From JAYGED01 sp046582565 (GTDB lineage: Bacteria > Pseudomonadota > Alphaproteobacteria > JAAXGF01), in contig JAYGED010000149.1 in assembly GCA_046582565.1 (NCBI GenBank), positions 1-25,049 on the forward strand: a stretch of 25,049 nt of DNA. The letters are read 5' to 3'. Under the pieces are notes generated by a model that saw only the letters and a program-made list of their open reading frames with translations, had not been told where the DNA came from and made no database searches. The position numbers and the translations under genes were made by a program. Of the stretch, positions 1 to 8,200 are shown piece after piece; position 1 is the stretch's first letter, and each line of letters starts with the position of its first letter.

Positions 1-1
1 C

Positions 2-217
2 AACCCCTGGAAGGCCACCACACTGGAGTGGCAAACACCGGAAGTACCGCCCGGCCATGGTAACTTCGGGCCGGAACTGCCGGTGGTCTACCGTTGGGCC
101 TACGAATTCGGCCTGCCCGGCGCCCGCGAAGACTTCGTGCCGCAAAACACGCCGCCCGATCAGGTTATGGCGGACAGTGGCGGACAGGAAGAACCCTCGC
201 CACAACCGGCGGAATAG
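2..217 (+). CDS. Cytochrome c oxidase subunit I, C-terminal fragment
   Basis: This is an open frame running in from the left edge and ending at TAG 215-217. The visible 71 residues begin NPWKATTLEW and continue with a proline-rich stretch, PEVPPGHGNFGPELP. That is the characteristic tail of heme-copper oxidase subunit I, which follows the last transmembrane helix. The catalytic core with the heme and CuB histidines lies outside the window, so the oxidase subtype cannot be read directly. It is followed at once by two subunit-III genes and a subunit-IV gene on the same strand, so it belongs to that terminal oxidase operon. The tail after the conserved part is acidic and rich in Gln and Pro and is probably unstructured. 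The identification rests on the conserved tail motif plus gene order. Confidence 0.85.
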   Translation, partial: NPWKATTLEWQTPEVPPGHGNFGPELPVVYRWAYEFGLPGAREDFVPQNTPPDQVMADSGGQEEPSPQPAE

Positions 218-286
218 AGTGCGCCCGATGTCCGTCGTGGCCTTCTCATCCGTAACCATGGTCTCCGCGCGCGGGAGGATTGGGTC

Positions 287-901
287 GTGAACCTGATCAA
301 GGCATTGAGTGTCAAGCCGTGGTTGACCGAGGGCGTGCTTGAAAACCCCGATGACGCCGGGGGTTACGATCTGCCCACTGAGAAGGTCGGCCTCAAGGTG
401 TTTCTGACCGTTGCCACGGTCATCTTCACACTCGTATCCGTGGCCTATTTGGAGCGGTTGACCTACGGGGAATGGCAACCCTTGTCGGATCCCTGGTTTC
501 TATGGCCGAACACCGCCCTACTGATCGCCAGCAGTGTTGCGTTGCAGTGGGCGGTAAACAGCTTACGCCGCGGCAACGAGGCCGGTCTGCGGCTCGGCCT
601 GCTGGCTGGCGGTATCCTCGCCTGGGCGTTCCTGGCCGGACAATTACTGGCCTGGCAACAGATGTCCACCCTTGGTTATTTCGCGAGCGACAACCCGGCC
701 AACGCTTTCTTTTTCCTGATCACAGGACTGCACGGGTTTCACCTATTGGGCGGCCTGGTCGCCTGGGGCAGAACCATGGGCAAGCTCAAGAAATGCCGCG
801 AGATCGACGAAATACGCTTGAGCGTGGAGCTTTGCACCGCCTACTGGCATTTTCTACTCGTAGTCTGGCTGATCATGTTCAGTCTTATGTTGTTGACGTA
901 A
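287..901 (+). CDS. Cytochrome c oxidase subunit III family protein (short form, CoxO-like)
   Basis: This 204-residue membrane protein has about five hydrophobic helices. The subunit-III signatures are TGLHGFHLLGGL near residue 145 and AYWHFLLVVW near residue 185. Subunit III binds lipid and stabilises the catalytic subunit of heme-copper oxidases in the inner membrane. It starts with GTG at 287, preceded by a GGGAGG-like ribosome site at 272-277. The protein is shorter than the second subunit III downstream (241 residues) and is clearly diverged from it, so this is not a recent duplicate. A subunit I followed by two subunit-III proteins resembles the coxMNOP layout known from Bradyrhizobium. 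I infer that both subunit-III proteins belong to one alternative aa3/caa3-type oxidase. The family call is firm, but the exact role of each paralogue is not. Confidence 0.85.
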   Translation: MNLIKALSVKPWLTEGVLENPDDAGGYDLPTEKVGLKVFLTVATVIFTLVSVAYLERLTYGEWQPLSDPWFLWPNTALLIASSVALQWAVNSLRRGNEAGLRLGLLAGGILAWAFLAGQLLAWQQMSTLGYFASDNPANAFFFLITGLHGFHLLGGLVAWGRTMGKLKKCREIDEIRLSVELCTAYWHFLLVVWLIMFSLMLLT

Positions 902-916
902 AGGAGACGGTTACAG

Positions 917-1642
917 ATGTCACAAACCGCCACTTCAAGCACCGGCGCAGCTCTAGCTCAGCCTGAGGGCTGGGATAGTGTTATCGCGGATTGGTCATCG
1001 GACCAGAGGGCGTTTAAAAACATCCCCTGGGGCAAGGCGATGATGTGGATATTCCTGCTCAGCGACACCTTTATTTTCAGTTGTTTCCTGCTGTCGTACA
1101 TGACGGTGCGCATGTCCACTACGGTGCCCTGGCCCAACTCGAGCGAGATCTTCGCTCTGAGTTTCGGCGGCGAGCCCATACCGCTGATCCTTATCGCCAT
1201 CATGACCTTCATCCTGATCAGCAGTAGCGGGACGATGGCTATGGCCGTCAGGTTCGGCTACCAGAGGAACCGTAAGGTCTGTGCGTTGCTGATGGTTGCG
1301 ACGGCGATGTTCGGTGCCAGCTTCGTCGGCATGCAGGTTTTTGAGTGGACCAAGCTGATCGTCGAAGAAGGCGTGCGTCCCTGGGGCAACCCCTACGGCG
1401 CCGCCCAGTTTGGTTCCACTTTCTTCATGATCACCGGCTTCCACGGCTTTCATGTCTCTATCGGCGTAATATTCCTGCTGCTCACCGCACGAAAGGCCTG
1501 GCGGGGCGATTTCGACAATGAGACGCCGGGCTTCTTCACCAGCCGGAAGGGCAACTATGAGGCAGTCGAGATCATGGGCCTCTACTGGCACTTCGTCGAT
1601 CTGGTTTGGGTTTTCATCTTTGCATTCTTTTATCTTTGGTAG
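917..1642 (+). CDS. Cytochrome c oxidase subunit III (CoxP/CtaE-like)
   Basis: This 241-residue subunit III has the usual transmembrane pattern. It carries WIFLLSDTFIFSCFL in the first helix, ITGFHGFHVSIGVIF around residue 170 and the terminal LYWHFVDLVWVFIF motif. All three are typical of canonical COX3. A strong AAGGAG ribosome site (901-906) precedes ATG 917, and the gap to the previous gene is only 15 bases, so translation is probably coupled in the operon. A soluble segment of about 35 residues precedes the first helix. It is the longer and more canonical of the two adjacent subunit-III proteins. The next gene, a subunit IV, begins 9 bases downstream. Confidence 0.92.
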   Translation: MSQTATSSTGAALAQPEGWDSVIADWSSDQRAFKNIPWGKAMMWIFLLSDTFIFSCFLLSYMTVRMSTTVPWPNSSEIFALSFGGEPIPLILIAIMTFILISSSGTMAMAVRFGYQRNRKVCALLMVATAMFGASFVGMQVFEWTKLIVEEGVRPWGNPYGAAQFGSTFFMITGFHGFHVSIGVIFLLLTARKAWRGDFDNETPGFFTSRKGNYEAVEIMGLYWHFVDLVWVFIFAFFYLW

Positions 1643-1650
1643 AGGGAATC

Positions 1651-1968
1651 ATGGCACAAGCAGAAGGCCAACAGCACCCGATTGGTGTTTATTTCAAGGT
1701 TTGGGGCTGGCTTTTCGTTCTCAGCACCTTTTCCTATCTAGTCGATTATTTTCACTTCGAGAGCTATCTCAGATGGACTCTGATCCTGGTGTTCATGTTC
1801 ATGAAGGCGGGACTCATCATCGCCGTATTCATGCATATGAAATGGGAGCGGCTCGCGCTGGTCTATGCGCTTGCGCTACCGACCATGTTCCTGATGGTAT
1901 TCATTGGTTTGATGATGTTTGAATCAGATAATACGTTACTGCAGCGGGTAATCTTCTTCGCTGCATAG
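1651..1968 (+). CDS. Cytochrome c oxidase subunit IV (prokaryotic COX4 family)
   Basis: This is a 105-residue protein with three hydrophobic helices. The motif FMFMKAGLIIAVFMHMKWE around residues 48-66 is diagnostic of the small subunit IV of bacterial aa3/caa3 and bo3 oxidases. I chose ATG 1651 because it follows an AGAGGG ribosome site (1641-1646) and lies just after the stop of subunit III. An in-frame ATG at 1606 would overlap that gene and lacks such a site. Subunit IV is a non-catalytic membrane subunit thought to help assemble or stabilise the CuB site. It is the last gene of the oxidase operon seen here. The next genes are convergent. Confidence 0.9.
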   Translation: MAQAEGQQHPIGVYFKVWGWLFVLSTFSYLVDYFHFESYLRWTLILVFMFMKAGLIIAVFMHMKWERLALVYALALPTMFLMVFIGLMMFESDNTLLQRVIFFAA

Positions 1969-2022
1969 CCTGGGTGAACAGCGGTTTAAACCAGGGCTGC
2001 GCCTTAGCTCGGAATAATCAGG

Positions 2023-2037
2023 ACTATCCACGATAGT
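2023..2037. terminator. Short inverted repeat between convergent operons
   Basis: A perfect 6-base stem, ACTATC / GATAGT, encloses the 3-base loop CAC. It lies between the end of the oxidase operon and the end of the minus-strand small ORFs. No T-run follows on either strand, so a terminator role is only suggested by position. Confidence 0.25.
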
Positions 2038-2069
2038 GGCTGTGTCGGCGCCGGGCGGCGACTCATCGC

Positions 2070-2237
2070 CTATTGGGCAAGGCCATCGCGCTCCTGCTGG
2101 CGCCGGCGCCACTTTGCCTTGGCCAGGTGATAGAGAACAGCGATTACAATGACCGCCAGGAAAATCAGGGGACCGATGAAGCCTCCCACCGATTCGTTTC
2201 CGGTCGAACCATGGGCAAATGCCTGCGAAATTAACAT
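2070..2237 (-). CDS. Small single-helix membrane protein, 55 aa
   Basis: I do not recognise this protein. The open frame has ATG at 2237 and a good AGGAG ribosome site (2244-2248) six bases upstream. The product begins MLISQAFAHGS, then has a Gly-rich turn, a hydrophobic helix at about residues 20-38 (FIGPLIFLAVIVIAVLYHL), and a strongly basic tail (AKAKWRRRQQER). Positive charges after the helix predict an N-out, C-in topology. It is the last of three tiny membrane-protein ORFs on this strand, lying between the F0 ATP synthase genes and the convergent oxidase operon. It could be a small accessory subunit of either complex, but nothing in the sequence decides this. Confidence 0.65.
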   Translation of the reverse strand: MLISQAFAHGSTGNESVGGFIGPLIFLAVIVIAVLYHLAKAKWRRRQQERDGLAQ

Positions 2238-2292
2238 CTCGGTCTCCTGCTGGCTGTCCCGTGGGATGCCTCAAATGAGGCGTTTTTCACGC

Positions 2293-2427
2293 CTACCCTT
2301 CGGGTTCCCCGTCTTTCTTTCCTTCATCCTCCAGCTTACGCAACAGCGCCCTGGGGCCGAGGAAGCCGAGGACAACGCCAACGAGGATACCAAGGCCGAT
2401 AAGAACTACAGGAATGAAAGTTTCCAA
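2293..2427 (-). CDS. Small single-helix membrane protein, 44 aa (TTG start)
   Basis: I do not recognise this protein. The frame is open from an upstream TGA to TAG at 2295-2293 and has no ATG or GTG. The best start is TTG 2427, without a clear ribosome site, so the start is uncertain. The product has one hydrophobic, Gly-rich helix (FIPVVLIGLGILVGVVLGFLG, about residues 4-24), then a charged tail rich in Lys, Glu and Asp. The helix-plus-charged-tail pattern and the neighbouring ORFs of the same type argue that it is coding. The missing strong start argues against it. Confidence 0.45.
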   Translation of the reverse strand: METFIPVVLIGLGILVGVVLGFLGPRALLRKLEDEGKKDGEPEG

Positions 2428-2468
2428 AATGCGTCAGATCTGGTGGCAGCGAATCAAAGCGCAGCCAG

Positions 2469-2579
2469 CTAATCAATGAAAAGGTTGACGTACAGCCCAA
2501 TGAGGCCAATGAAGAGAACGACGCTGAAAATTATCGACGCCACTAAGTTTACATTTTTATGGCTAAATTCATCAGACAT
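2469..2579 (-). CDS. Small single-helix membrane protein, 36 aa
   Basis: I do not recognise this protein. ATG 2579 opens a 36-residue product: a polar N-terminus (MSDEFSHKNVN), then one hydrophobic helix over about residues 12-35 (LVASIIFSVVLFIGLIGLYV), ending almost at once. The architecture resembles the very small subunits that pack against respiratory oxidases (such as CydX or CcoQ types), though no specific similarity can be claimed. A G-rich stretch (AGGGG, nine bases before the ATG) may act as ribosome site. It is the first of the three-ORF group, 119 bases downstream of the atpF stop. A TATACT -10-like hexamer lies at 2617-2622, but no good -35 partner was found. Confidence 0.55.
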   Translation of the reverse strand: MSDEFSHKNVNLVASIIFSVVLFIGLIGLYVNLFID

Positions 2580-2698
2580 TACGACCTACCCCTATTCACA
2601 ATCGGTTTCAGACTTGAGTATAGACGTTCCACACCTCACGAAATACCCAAAAGGCGCCACTCGCCGCTGGTATCAAGGACGGAGGTGTGTGGATTGTT

Positions 2699-3178
2699 TT
2701 AGTGCAGCTTATCGCCGAGTTCGCCGATCGCTTCGTCGACCAGGGCCTGCTGATGGTCTTCCTTGAGTTCGTTTGATATCAGCTTCTTCGTCGCCGCAAT
2801 GGCAAGTTCGACGGCGGCGTTGCGGACATCGGCGGTGGCTTCCTCTTCGGCGCGAGCGATACGGTCGACGGCCTGAGCCTCGCGTCGGCGGATGAGTTCC
2901 TCGAGAGCCTCGCCGGCCTGCCGGGATTGGCGATCGGCCTCTTCCTTGGCGTGGGCGATGATAATCTCGGCCTCCTGAAGCGCCTCATTCTGCCGGCGTT
3001 CGTAGCCGGCTAGCAGAGCCTGAGCTTCCTCACGCAGGCGAACCGCTTCATCGAGTTCATCTGAAATTTTCTGGGCACGGTCATCGAGGGCGGCGCTAAG
3101 CTTTTTGGACACCGGCTTGAAGACGACAGCGACAAAGATCGCGAAGGCCAGGCCAACCCAGAATGTTTCGTTGAACAT
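2699..3178 (-). CDS. atpF: F0F1 ATP synthase subunit b
   Basis: This 159-residue peripheral-stalk subunit has a single N-terminal membrane helix (residues 4-20, ETFWVGLAFAIFVAVVF). A long charged heptad-type helix follows from about residue 24 to 140, rich in Ala, Glu and Arg, as expected for the dimeric b stalk that links F0 to the delta subunit of F1. It is a normal length for subunit b. The start ATG shares one base with the TGA of the upstream b' gene (TGATG at 3180-3176), so translation is coupled. It is the last F0 gene of the cluster. The F1 genes are not in the window, which is the usual alphaproteobacterial arrangement with F0 and F1 in separate operons. Confidence 0.95.
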   Translation of the reverse strand: MFNETFWVGLAFAIFVAVVFKPVSKKLSAALDDRAQKISDELDEAVRLREEAQALLAGYERRQNEALQEAEIIIAHAKEEADRQSRQAGEALEELIRRREAQAVDRIARAEEEATADVRNAAVELAIAATKKLISNELKEDHQQALVDEAIGELGDKLH

Positions 3179-3687
3179 CAGGCGCCGCCCCCATCTTGAG
3201 AGCCAGCCTCAGTCGCCGCTTCGAGCGCCGCCTTGACCGCTGCATCACCGGGCTCAATGCCGATGAGCTTGGCCGTGGCGCTCAACACCACCTCACCGGC
3301 GATCTCACCGATACTGGCCATCGCCGCCTTGCGGGCCGCATCGATGCGCTGCTCGGCATCGCCGAGTTGAGCGGCGATCTTGGCGCTGAGTTCTTCCTGG
3401 CGCCGAGCCGCTTCTCCTGCCCGTTCCTGGGCCGCCTGGGCCAGCAGCGATTGAGAGTCCGCATGCGCTTTGGCCATGGAAGCTTCGTAATCGGCAAGCA
3501 CGGATTCGGCTTCGACCTTGAGCGTGGTCGCGGTCTCCAGGTCGTAAGCGATACGGTTTTGCCGTGTCTCAAGCACCTCGGAGACGCGCGGCAGGGCAAC
3601 CCGGGCCATCACCAGATAGAAGATGACAAAGGTGATTGTCAGCCAGACCAGCTGGCTGGCAAAGCTACTGGGGTCGAGTTGCGGCAT
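3178..3687 (-). CDS. atpF2: F0F1 ATP synthase subunit b'
   Basis: This is the second stalk subunit, 169 residues. It has one membrane helix (residues about 10-30, SQLVWLTITFVIFYLVMARV) and then a long coiled-coil region rich in Ala, Glu, Gln and Arg. A b' in addition to b is typical of alphaproteobacteria and photosynthetic bacteria, where b and b' form a heterodimer. The N-terminal MPQLDPSSFASQLVWL is characteristic of b'. It precedes atpF with a one-base overlap and follows atpE by 23 bases. The Gly-rich end (SQDGGGA) is probably disordered. Confidence 0.93.
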   Translation of the reverse strand: MPQLDPSSFASQLVWLTITFVIFYLVMARVALPRVSEVLETRQNRIAYDLETATTLKVEAESVLADYEASMAKAHADSQSLLAQAAQERAGEAARRQEELSAKIAAQLGDAEQRIDAARKAAMASIGEIAGEVVLSATAKLIGIEPGDAAVKAALEAATEAGSQDGGGA

Positions 3688-3710
3688 TTACGTCTTCCCG
3701 ATTTAGCGGA

Positions 3711-3938
3711 TCAGATCGCGTACAGGAGCAGAAGCGCGATGATCAGCGCGAATAGCGCCAGGGCCTCGACCAGGGCGAAGCCCAGCATGGTCATGGTGAA
3801 AACCGCCGGGGCCGCCGCCGGATTGCGCCCAACGGCGGTGATAAACGAGCCGAAAATGGTGCCGATTCCGATACCGGAACCAACCACGCCAACCACGGCG
3901 ATGCCTGCGCCGATCAGCTTCGCAGCTTCTACTTCCAT
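3711..3938 (-). CDS. atpE: F0F1 ATP synthase subunit c
   Basis: This 75-residue hairpin proteolipid forms the rotor ring. Helix 1 carries the Gly repeat GSGIGIGTIFGS (residues 20-31), the polar loop has the conserved R38-N39-P40, and helix 2 holds the proton-carrying carboxylate Glu58 in GFALVEALALFAL. Ala follows Glu58 and the usual polar Na+ ligands are absent, so proton rather than sodium coupling is expected. A ribosome site, AGAGGA, lies eight bases upstream of ATG 3938. Position between atpB and the b' gene is the standard order. Small size and motif content make the call secure. Confidence 0.97.
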   Translation of the reverse strand: MEVEAAKLIGAGIAVVGVVGSGIGIGTIFGSFITAVGRNPAAAPAVFTMTMLGFALVEALALFALIIALLLLYAI

Positions 3939-3998
3939 TGTCTTATTCCTCTCTTAGGGTCGATGATTAAGTGAATTGGTTGTAAGGGCGCGCAGCCA

Positions 3999-4733
3999 TT
4001 AATGCATGTGAAGCGCGTCGTTGATATAGAGGCAGGTCAGAATCGCAAACACGTAAGCCTGTAGGAACGCAATCAGCAGCTCAAGCCCGGTCAGCGCTAC
4101 CAGGAAGGCGAGCGGCAAGACACCGAACCACGACATCTGAATGACGAAGCCACCGAAAACCTTCAACAGGGTATGGCCGGCCATCATGTTGGCGAACAGC
4201 CGCACCGAAAGGCTTATGGGGCGCGAAAGATATGAGATGATCTCGATGGGGATGAGCAGCGGCATGAGGTAGATGGGGACGCCCGCGGGGGCGAAAAATT
4301 TAACAAAACCAATGCCGTGCTTGATGAATCCGAGAATTGTGACGCCGAGGAATAAGGTGATTGCCAGGCCGAAGGTAACGATGATGTGGCTGGTGAAGGT
4401 AAAGCTGTAAGGCAGCATGCCGAACATATTGCCGAACAAGATGAACATGAACAGGCTGAACACCAGCGGGAAATAAGGCCGCCCCGCCTTGCCCACGTTA
4501 TCGCGCAGCATTCCGGCGATGAACTCATAGGATATCTCGGCCGTGAGCTGCCAGCGGCCCGGCACCATGGCGCGCTTCCGCATACCGCCCACCAGAAACG
4601 CCGTCACCGCGATAATGGTGATGATCATCATCAGCGACGAATTGGTGAACGAGACATCAAGATCACCGAGCCTGATCGGCACCAGCGTCTTTATCTCGAA
4701 CTGGGATAATGGACTATGTCCTTGTTCCGCCAA
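3999..4733 (-). CDS. atpB: F0F1 ATP synthase subunit a
   Basis: This 244-residue membrane stator subunit forms the two proton half-channels beside the c-ring. The essential arginine is Arg178 in ISLSVRLFANMMAGH. Other family marks are FGNMFGMLPYSFT (residues 100-112), PIEIISYLSRP (162-172) and a C-terminal helix with LELLIAFLQAYVFAIL. The length is normal. It follows atpI by 12 bases and precedes atpE by 60 bases on the same strand. No unusual residues were seen at the channel motifs. Confidence 0.97.
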   Translation of the reverse strand: MAEQGHSPLSQFEIKTLVPIRLGDLDVSFTNSSLMMIITIIAVTAFLVGGMRKRAMVPGRWQLTAEISYEFIAGMLRDNVGKAGRPYFPLVFSLFMFILFGNMFGMLPYSFTFTSHIIVTFGLAITLFLGVTILGFIKHGIGFVKFFAPAGVPIYLMPLLIPIEIISYLSRPISLSVRLFANMMAGHTLLKVFGGFVIQMSWFGVLPLAFLVALTGLELLIAFLQAYVFAILTCLYINDALHMH

Positions 4734-4745
4734 TCGTTCCCCCGT

Positions 4746-5096
4746 TTATCCCTTTTTGTCCCGTTGCTCCGGCGGTTTTGCCGAATGCTCAGTGCCGACG
4801 CCGATAATCTGCTGCGCCCTGCGATAGACATTCAAAGCACCCGCAGCAGCGCCGAGAAAGAAAAAAATTACCAGAAAAACCGGTCGAGTCTCCAGCCATT
4901 CATCAAGAAACCAACCGATCGCAACCGCCACTATCATAGCGACCACCAATTCCGTGGCCACCTGGAACCCCGCACTCAAACCGTTAGCGCGCTCCGAACC
5001 ATGATCCCCAGACTGTGGTGGAGAAGCGTCGGCGCGCGCCTTATCGAGCCGTGCTCCAAGATGCTTCAATGACGAAGGCGGTTCACGCTCACTCAA
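4746..5096 (-). CDS. atpI: ATP synthase accessory protein AtpI
   Basis: This small AtpI-family protein helps c-ring assembly and may carry Mg2+. A charged N-terminal segment with SLKHLGARLDKARAD is followed by two membrane helices, FQVATELVVAMIVAVAIGWFLDEW and PVFLVIFFFLGAAAGALNVYR. I chose the TTG at 5096 (116 aa), with GGGAG at 5106-5110, nine bases upstream. An in-frame ATG at 5129 would give 127 aa, but it lacks a ribosome site and falls inside the likely -10 element of the operon promoter, so it should precede the transcript start. The ATG remains possible if transcription begins further upstream. It is the first gene of the F0 operon. Confidence 0.85.
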   Translation of the reverse strand: MSEREPPSSLKHLGARLDKARADASPPQSGDHGSERANGLSAGFQVATELVVAMIVAVAIGWFLDEWLETRPVFLVIFFFLGAAAGALNVYRRAQQIIGVGTEHSAKPPEQRDKKG

Positions 5097-5105
5097 TGGC
5101 AAGCA

Positions 5106-5110
5106 CTCCC
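5106..5110 (-). promoter_or_regulatory. Ribosome site favouring the TTG start of atpI
   Basis: GGGAG on the minus strand lies nine bases before TTG 5096. The upstream in-frame ATG 5129 has no comparable site. This supports the shorter reading of atpI. Confidence 0.5.
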
Positions 5111-5125
5111 GCCGAAAGCGGGCGA

Positions 5126-5154
5126 ACATTACGGTCTGGTCCGGGCCCTGTCAA
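5126..5154 (-). promoter_or_regulatory. Sigma70-type promoter of the F0 atp operon
   Basis: On the minus strand a perfect TTGACA (-35, 5154-5149) is followed by a 17-base spacer and TAATGT (-10, 5131-5126). The -10 matches the three most conserved positions (T, A and final T). Transcription would begin near 5119, about 20 bases before the TTG start of atpI. It lies in the 117 bases between the smc stop and that start, the only gap ahead of the F0 genes. Confidence 0.55.
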
Positions 5155-5213
5155 GATCAAAGGACGACAGTATAACTTATTGAAATGGATAACATATTTG
5201 ACACTGCTAAGGG

Positions 5214-8200
5214 TCATTCAGCAGCCTCCATTCCAGTCGCTGCATGAAGGTCGACGGAGACCAGCTGGCTGACCCCACGCTCACCCATGGTGACGCCGAA
5301 CAAGCGGTCCATGCGGGCCATGGTCATGCGGTGATGCGTAATGATCATAAAGCGCGTCGAAGAGCCCCTGGCGATGTCTTCGAGAAGATCGCAGAAGCGA
5401 ACGACATTGGCATCGTCGAGGGGCGCATCGACCTCATCGAGAACGCAAATCGGCGCCGGATTGGTCAGGAACACGGCAAACAACAGAGCCAGCGCCGTCA
5501 AGGCCTGCTCGCCGCCGGACATCAAAGACAACACCTGGAGCCGCTTGCCCGGCGGGCTCGCCATGATTTCCAGGCCGGCCTCAAGCGGATCGTCCGAGCC
5601 GACCAGGCTGAGATGGGCGTTGCCGCCGCCGAACAGGCGCGTGAACAGCGTGCTGAAATGGCCGTTGATCTTCTCGAAGGCGGCTTCGAGCCGTTCACGG
5701 CCCTCGCGGTTGAGCCGTGATATGCCCTGGCGTAGCCGCGCGATCGCCGCTTCCAGGTCGGCGCGTTCCGTGGTCAGGCCGGTAAGCTGTTCATCAATTT
5801 CCGCGGCTTCGGCCTCGGCGCGTAGATTGACCGGCCCCATATTGTCGCGCTCGCGGATCAAACGGCTCAGGCGCACATCCGTATTCGCTTCGTCGGGCCA
5901 GTCTTCGCCATCTTTCAGATCAGCTATCGCGTCCAGGTCGTCGGGCGCGCAATCAAGGCGTTCGTGAACCGCGCGCTCCACATCGCTTCTCTGCTGGCCC
6001 GCCTGCTCGCAAATGCTTTCGGCGCGCACACCCTCCTCGCGGCTCTCGGCAAGGGCGGCCGCCGCCTCCTTCATGCGGCGATCGAGGGCGGCGAGCTTGG
6101 TCTCGGCGACGGCAACCGCATCCGCCGCCGCGCCACGCTTCCCCTGGGCCGCCTCAAGGCGTGCAAGTAGACCACCCCGAAGGGCGTCAATCTCGGCCGG
6201 CCGGCCGCTAATATCGTCGAGCTCGGCGGCGGCTGTGGCGCGGCGCTCGGCAAGCTGGGCGAGGCGTTCGTCCGCGCCGCCGGCGCGGCGTTTCCAGGAC
6301 TCCATGTCGGCGGCAATCTTGCTCAAACGCTCAACCCGTGCCGCGGCCTCCCGGCGCAGTCGCTCATAAGCGTTGAGCCGTTGGGAGAGTTCGCCCCGGC
6401 TTTCCGTCAGTCGCTCGCGCAGAGCGCCCAGGGTGGCGCGGCCATCCCCATCAGGTTCGAGGCCGTCGAGGCTCTGTTGCGTGGCCAGGCGCTGTTCCTC
6501 GCCGTCCTTGAGTTCAGCGGCAATTCGCGTCGCATCCTGGTTCAGGCCGAGCAGTCGTGAGGCTTCGGCGGCGGCGTCTGCGGCGGCCTCGGCGCGGGCA
6601 TCGCGCGCCTTGTGATGGGCATCCTCGGCAAGACGCAGGGCATCACGCGACTGGGCCTCCGCCTCGGCGGCCCCGGCGGCGGCGGCGCGGGCTGACTCGA
6701 GCGCATCGACAGCGCCGGCGCGGCGCACTTCGCTGTGCCCGATGTCGTCGGCGACCGCTTTGAGCCGGTTGCGTTGCCGCAGACGGGTGGCGGCGGCCGA
6801 AGCGGCATCGGCGGCCATGGTCAGGCCGTCCCAGCGCCACAGGGCGCCCTCCCGGCTGACCAGCCTTTGGCCCTGCACCAATTGACTCTGCAGGCGATCG
6901 CCGTCGGCGGCCTCGACGATACCAACCTGAGACAGTCGCCAGGCCAGGGCCGGTGGGCCAGAGACCACATCGCCGAGCGGTTTAGCCCCTTGCGGCAGGT
7001 CGGCGGCCTTGCCATCCTGAGAGCGCCAATGGAGCGGCGCGTCGAGGTCGGACGAGGCGCCGAGATCGTCGCCGAGTGCGGCGCCAAGGGCAATTTCCAT
7101 GCCCGCTTCCACATTGATTTCATCGATCAGAGCGGGCCAGGCATCGTCATCGCCACCACCGAGCATCTCGGTGAGCGCCGCCTGTTCGGCGGCCAGGGCG
7201 GCATGGCCGGTCTCGGCGCCCTGGAGCGCCTCGCGGGCGGTCACCTCGGTGGCTTGCAGGGTGACCCGTTCGGCCTCGCGGGCGGCAGCCTGCTCGCGCC
7301 GTGCGGCGGATTCGGTTTCGGCAACAGCGACCGATTCCTCGGCGGCATCGAGAGTGGCCGACCGTTCGCCCCCGGCGCTGAGTTCGGCGCGCATCACCTC
7401 GGTCTCATCGGCGCTCTCGCGTAGGCCCGCCAGGCGCGATTCAAGATCGGCAATCTCGCGGCTCAAGGCGCCACGGCGGGCTTCGCCGGCAGCCAGGGTA
7501 CGGGTCAGGCTGTCGACTTCCTGCTCCAGTTTCGCCACATCATCAACGGCCTGGTCGCGAGCCTCACCCGCAACGCGCTCCGCATCGGTTTCCCCGGCCT
7601 GTTCGGCGCTCACGGCGGCGCCCTCCTCATCGAGCCGGGTGATGGCTTCTCCGGCGTCGCGGGCCAGGCCGCCTTCGCGTTCCACATCGGCGTCGATCTG
7701 GGCGCGACGGGCTTCCAGGGCGCGGCGGGTATCGGCGAGGCGGCGTTCCTCGGCCTCGAGTTCAACCTGAGCGACTTCGAGCCGATGCAATGCCGCGCCG
7801 GCTTCGGCCTCGGCCTCGCGGAGCGGCGGCAGGGTTGCGGCGGCAGTGGCTTGATCGGCGGCGGTGGCGGCGGAGTCCTGAGTTCGCTCGGCCACGGAGC
7901 GGCGGGCCGCCTCATGCGCCTGCTCGGCGGCTTCGACGGCGGCAAGCGCCGCCTGCCAGCGGCGGCCATAAAGCAGCGCCTCGGCCCGGCGGATATGATC
8001 GCCGATGCGGCGATAGCGTGTCGCTTGGCGGGCCTGACGCTTCAACCCCTGGAGCTGGGTCTCAAGCCCGCCCATGACATCGGCCAGCCGTTCCATATTG
8101 GTCTCGGCGGCGCGCAGACGCAGCTCGGCCTCGTGGCGGCGGCTATGCAGCCCGGTTATGCCGGCGGCCTCTTCCAGCAGACCGCGCCGCTTGGCAGGCT

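Noticed and set aside
2476..2766. Plus-strand 96-residue frame across the small membrane ORFs
   Set aside because: It overlaps the minus-strand 36-codon ORF and the end of atpF, and its product shows no domain, helix or sensible composition.
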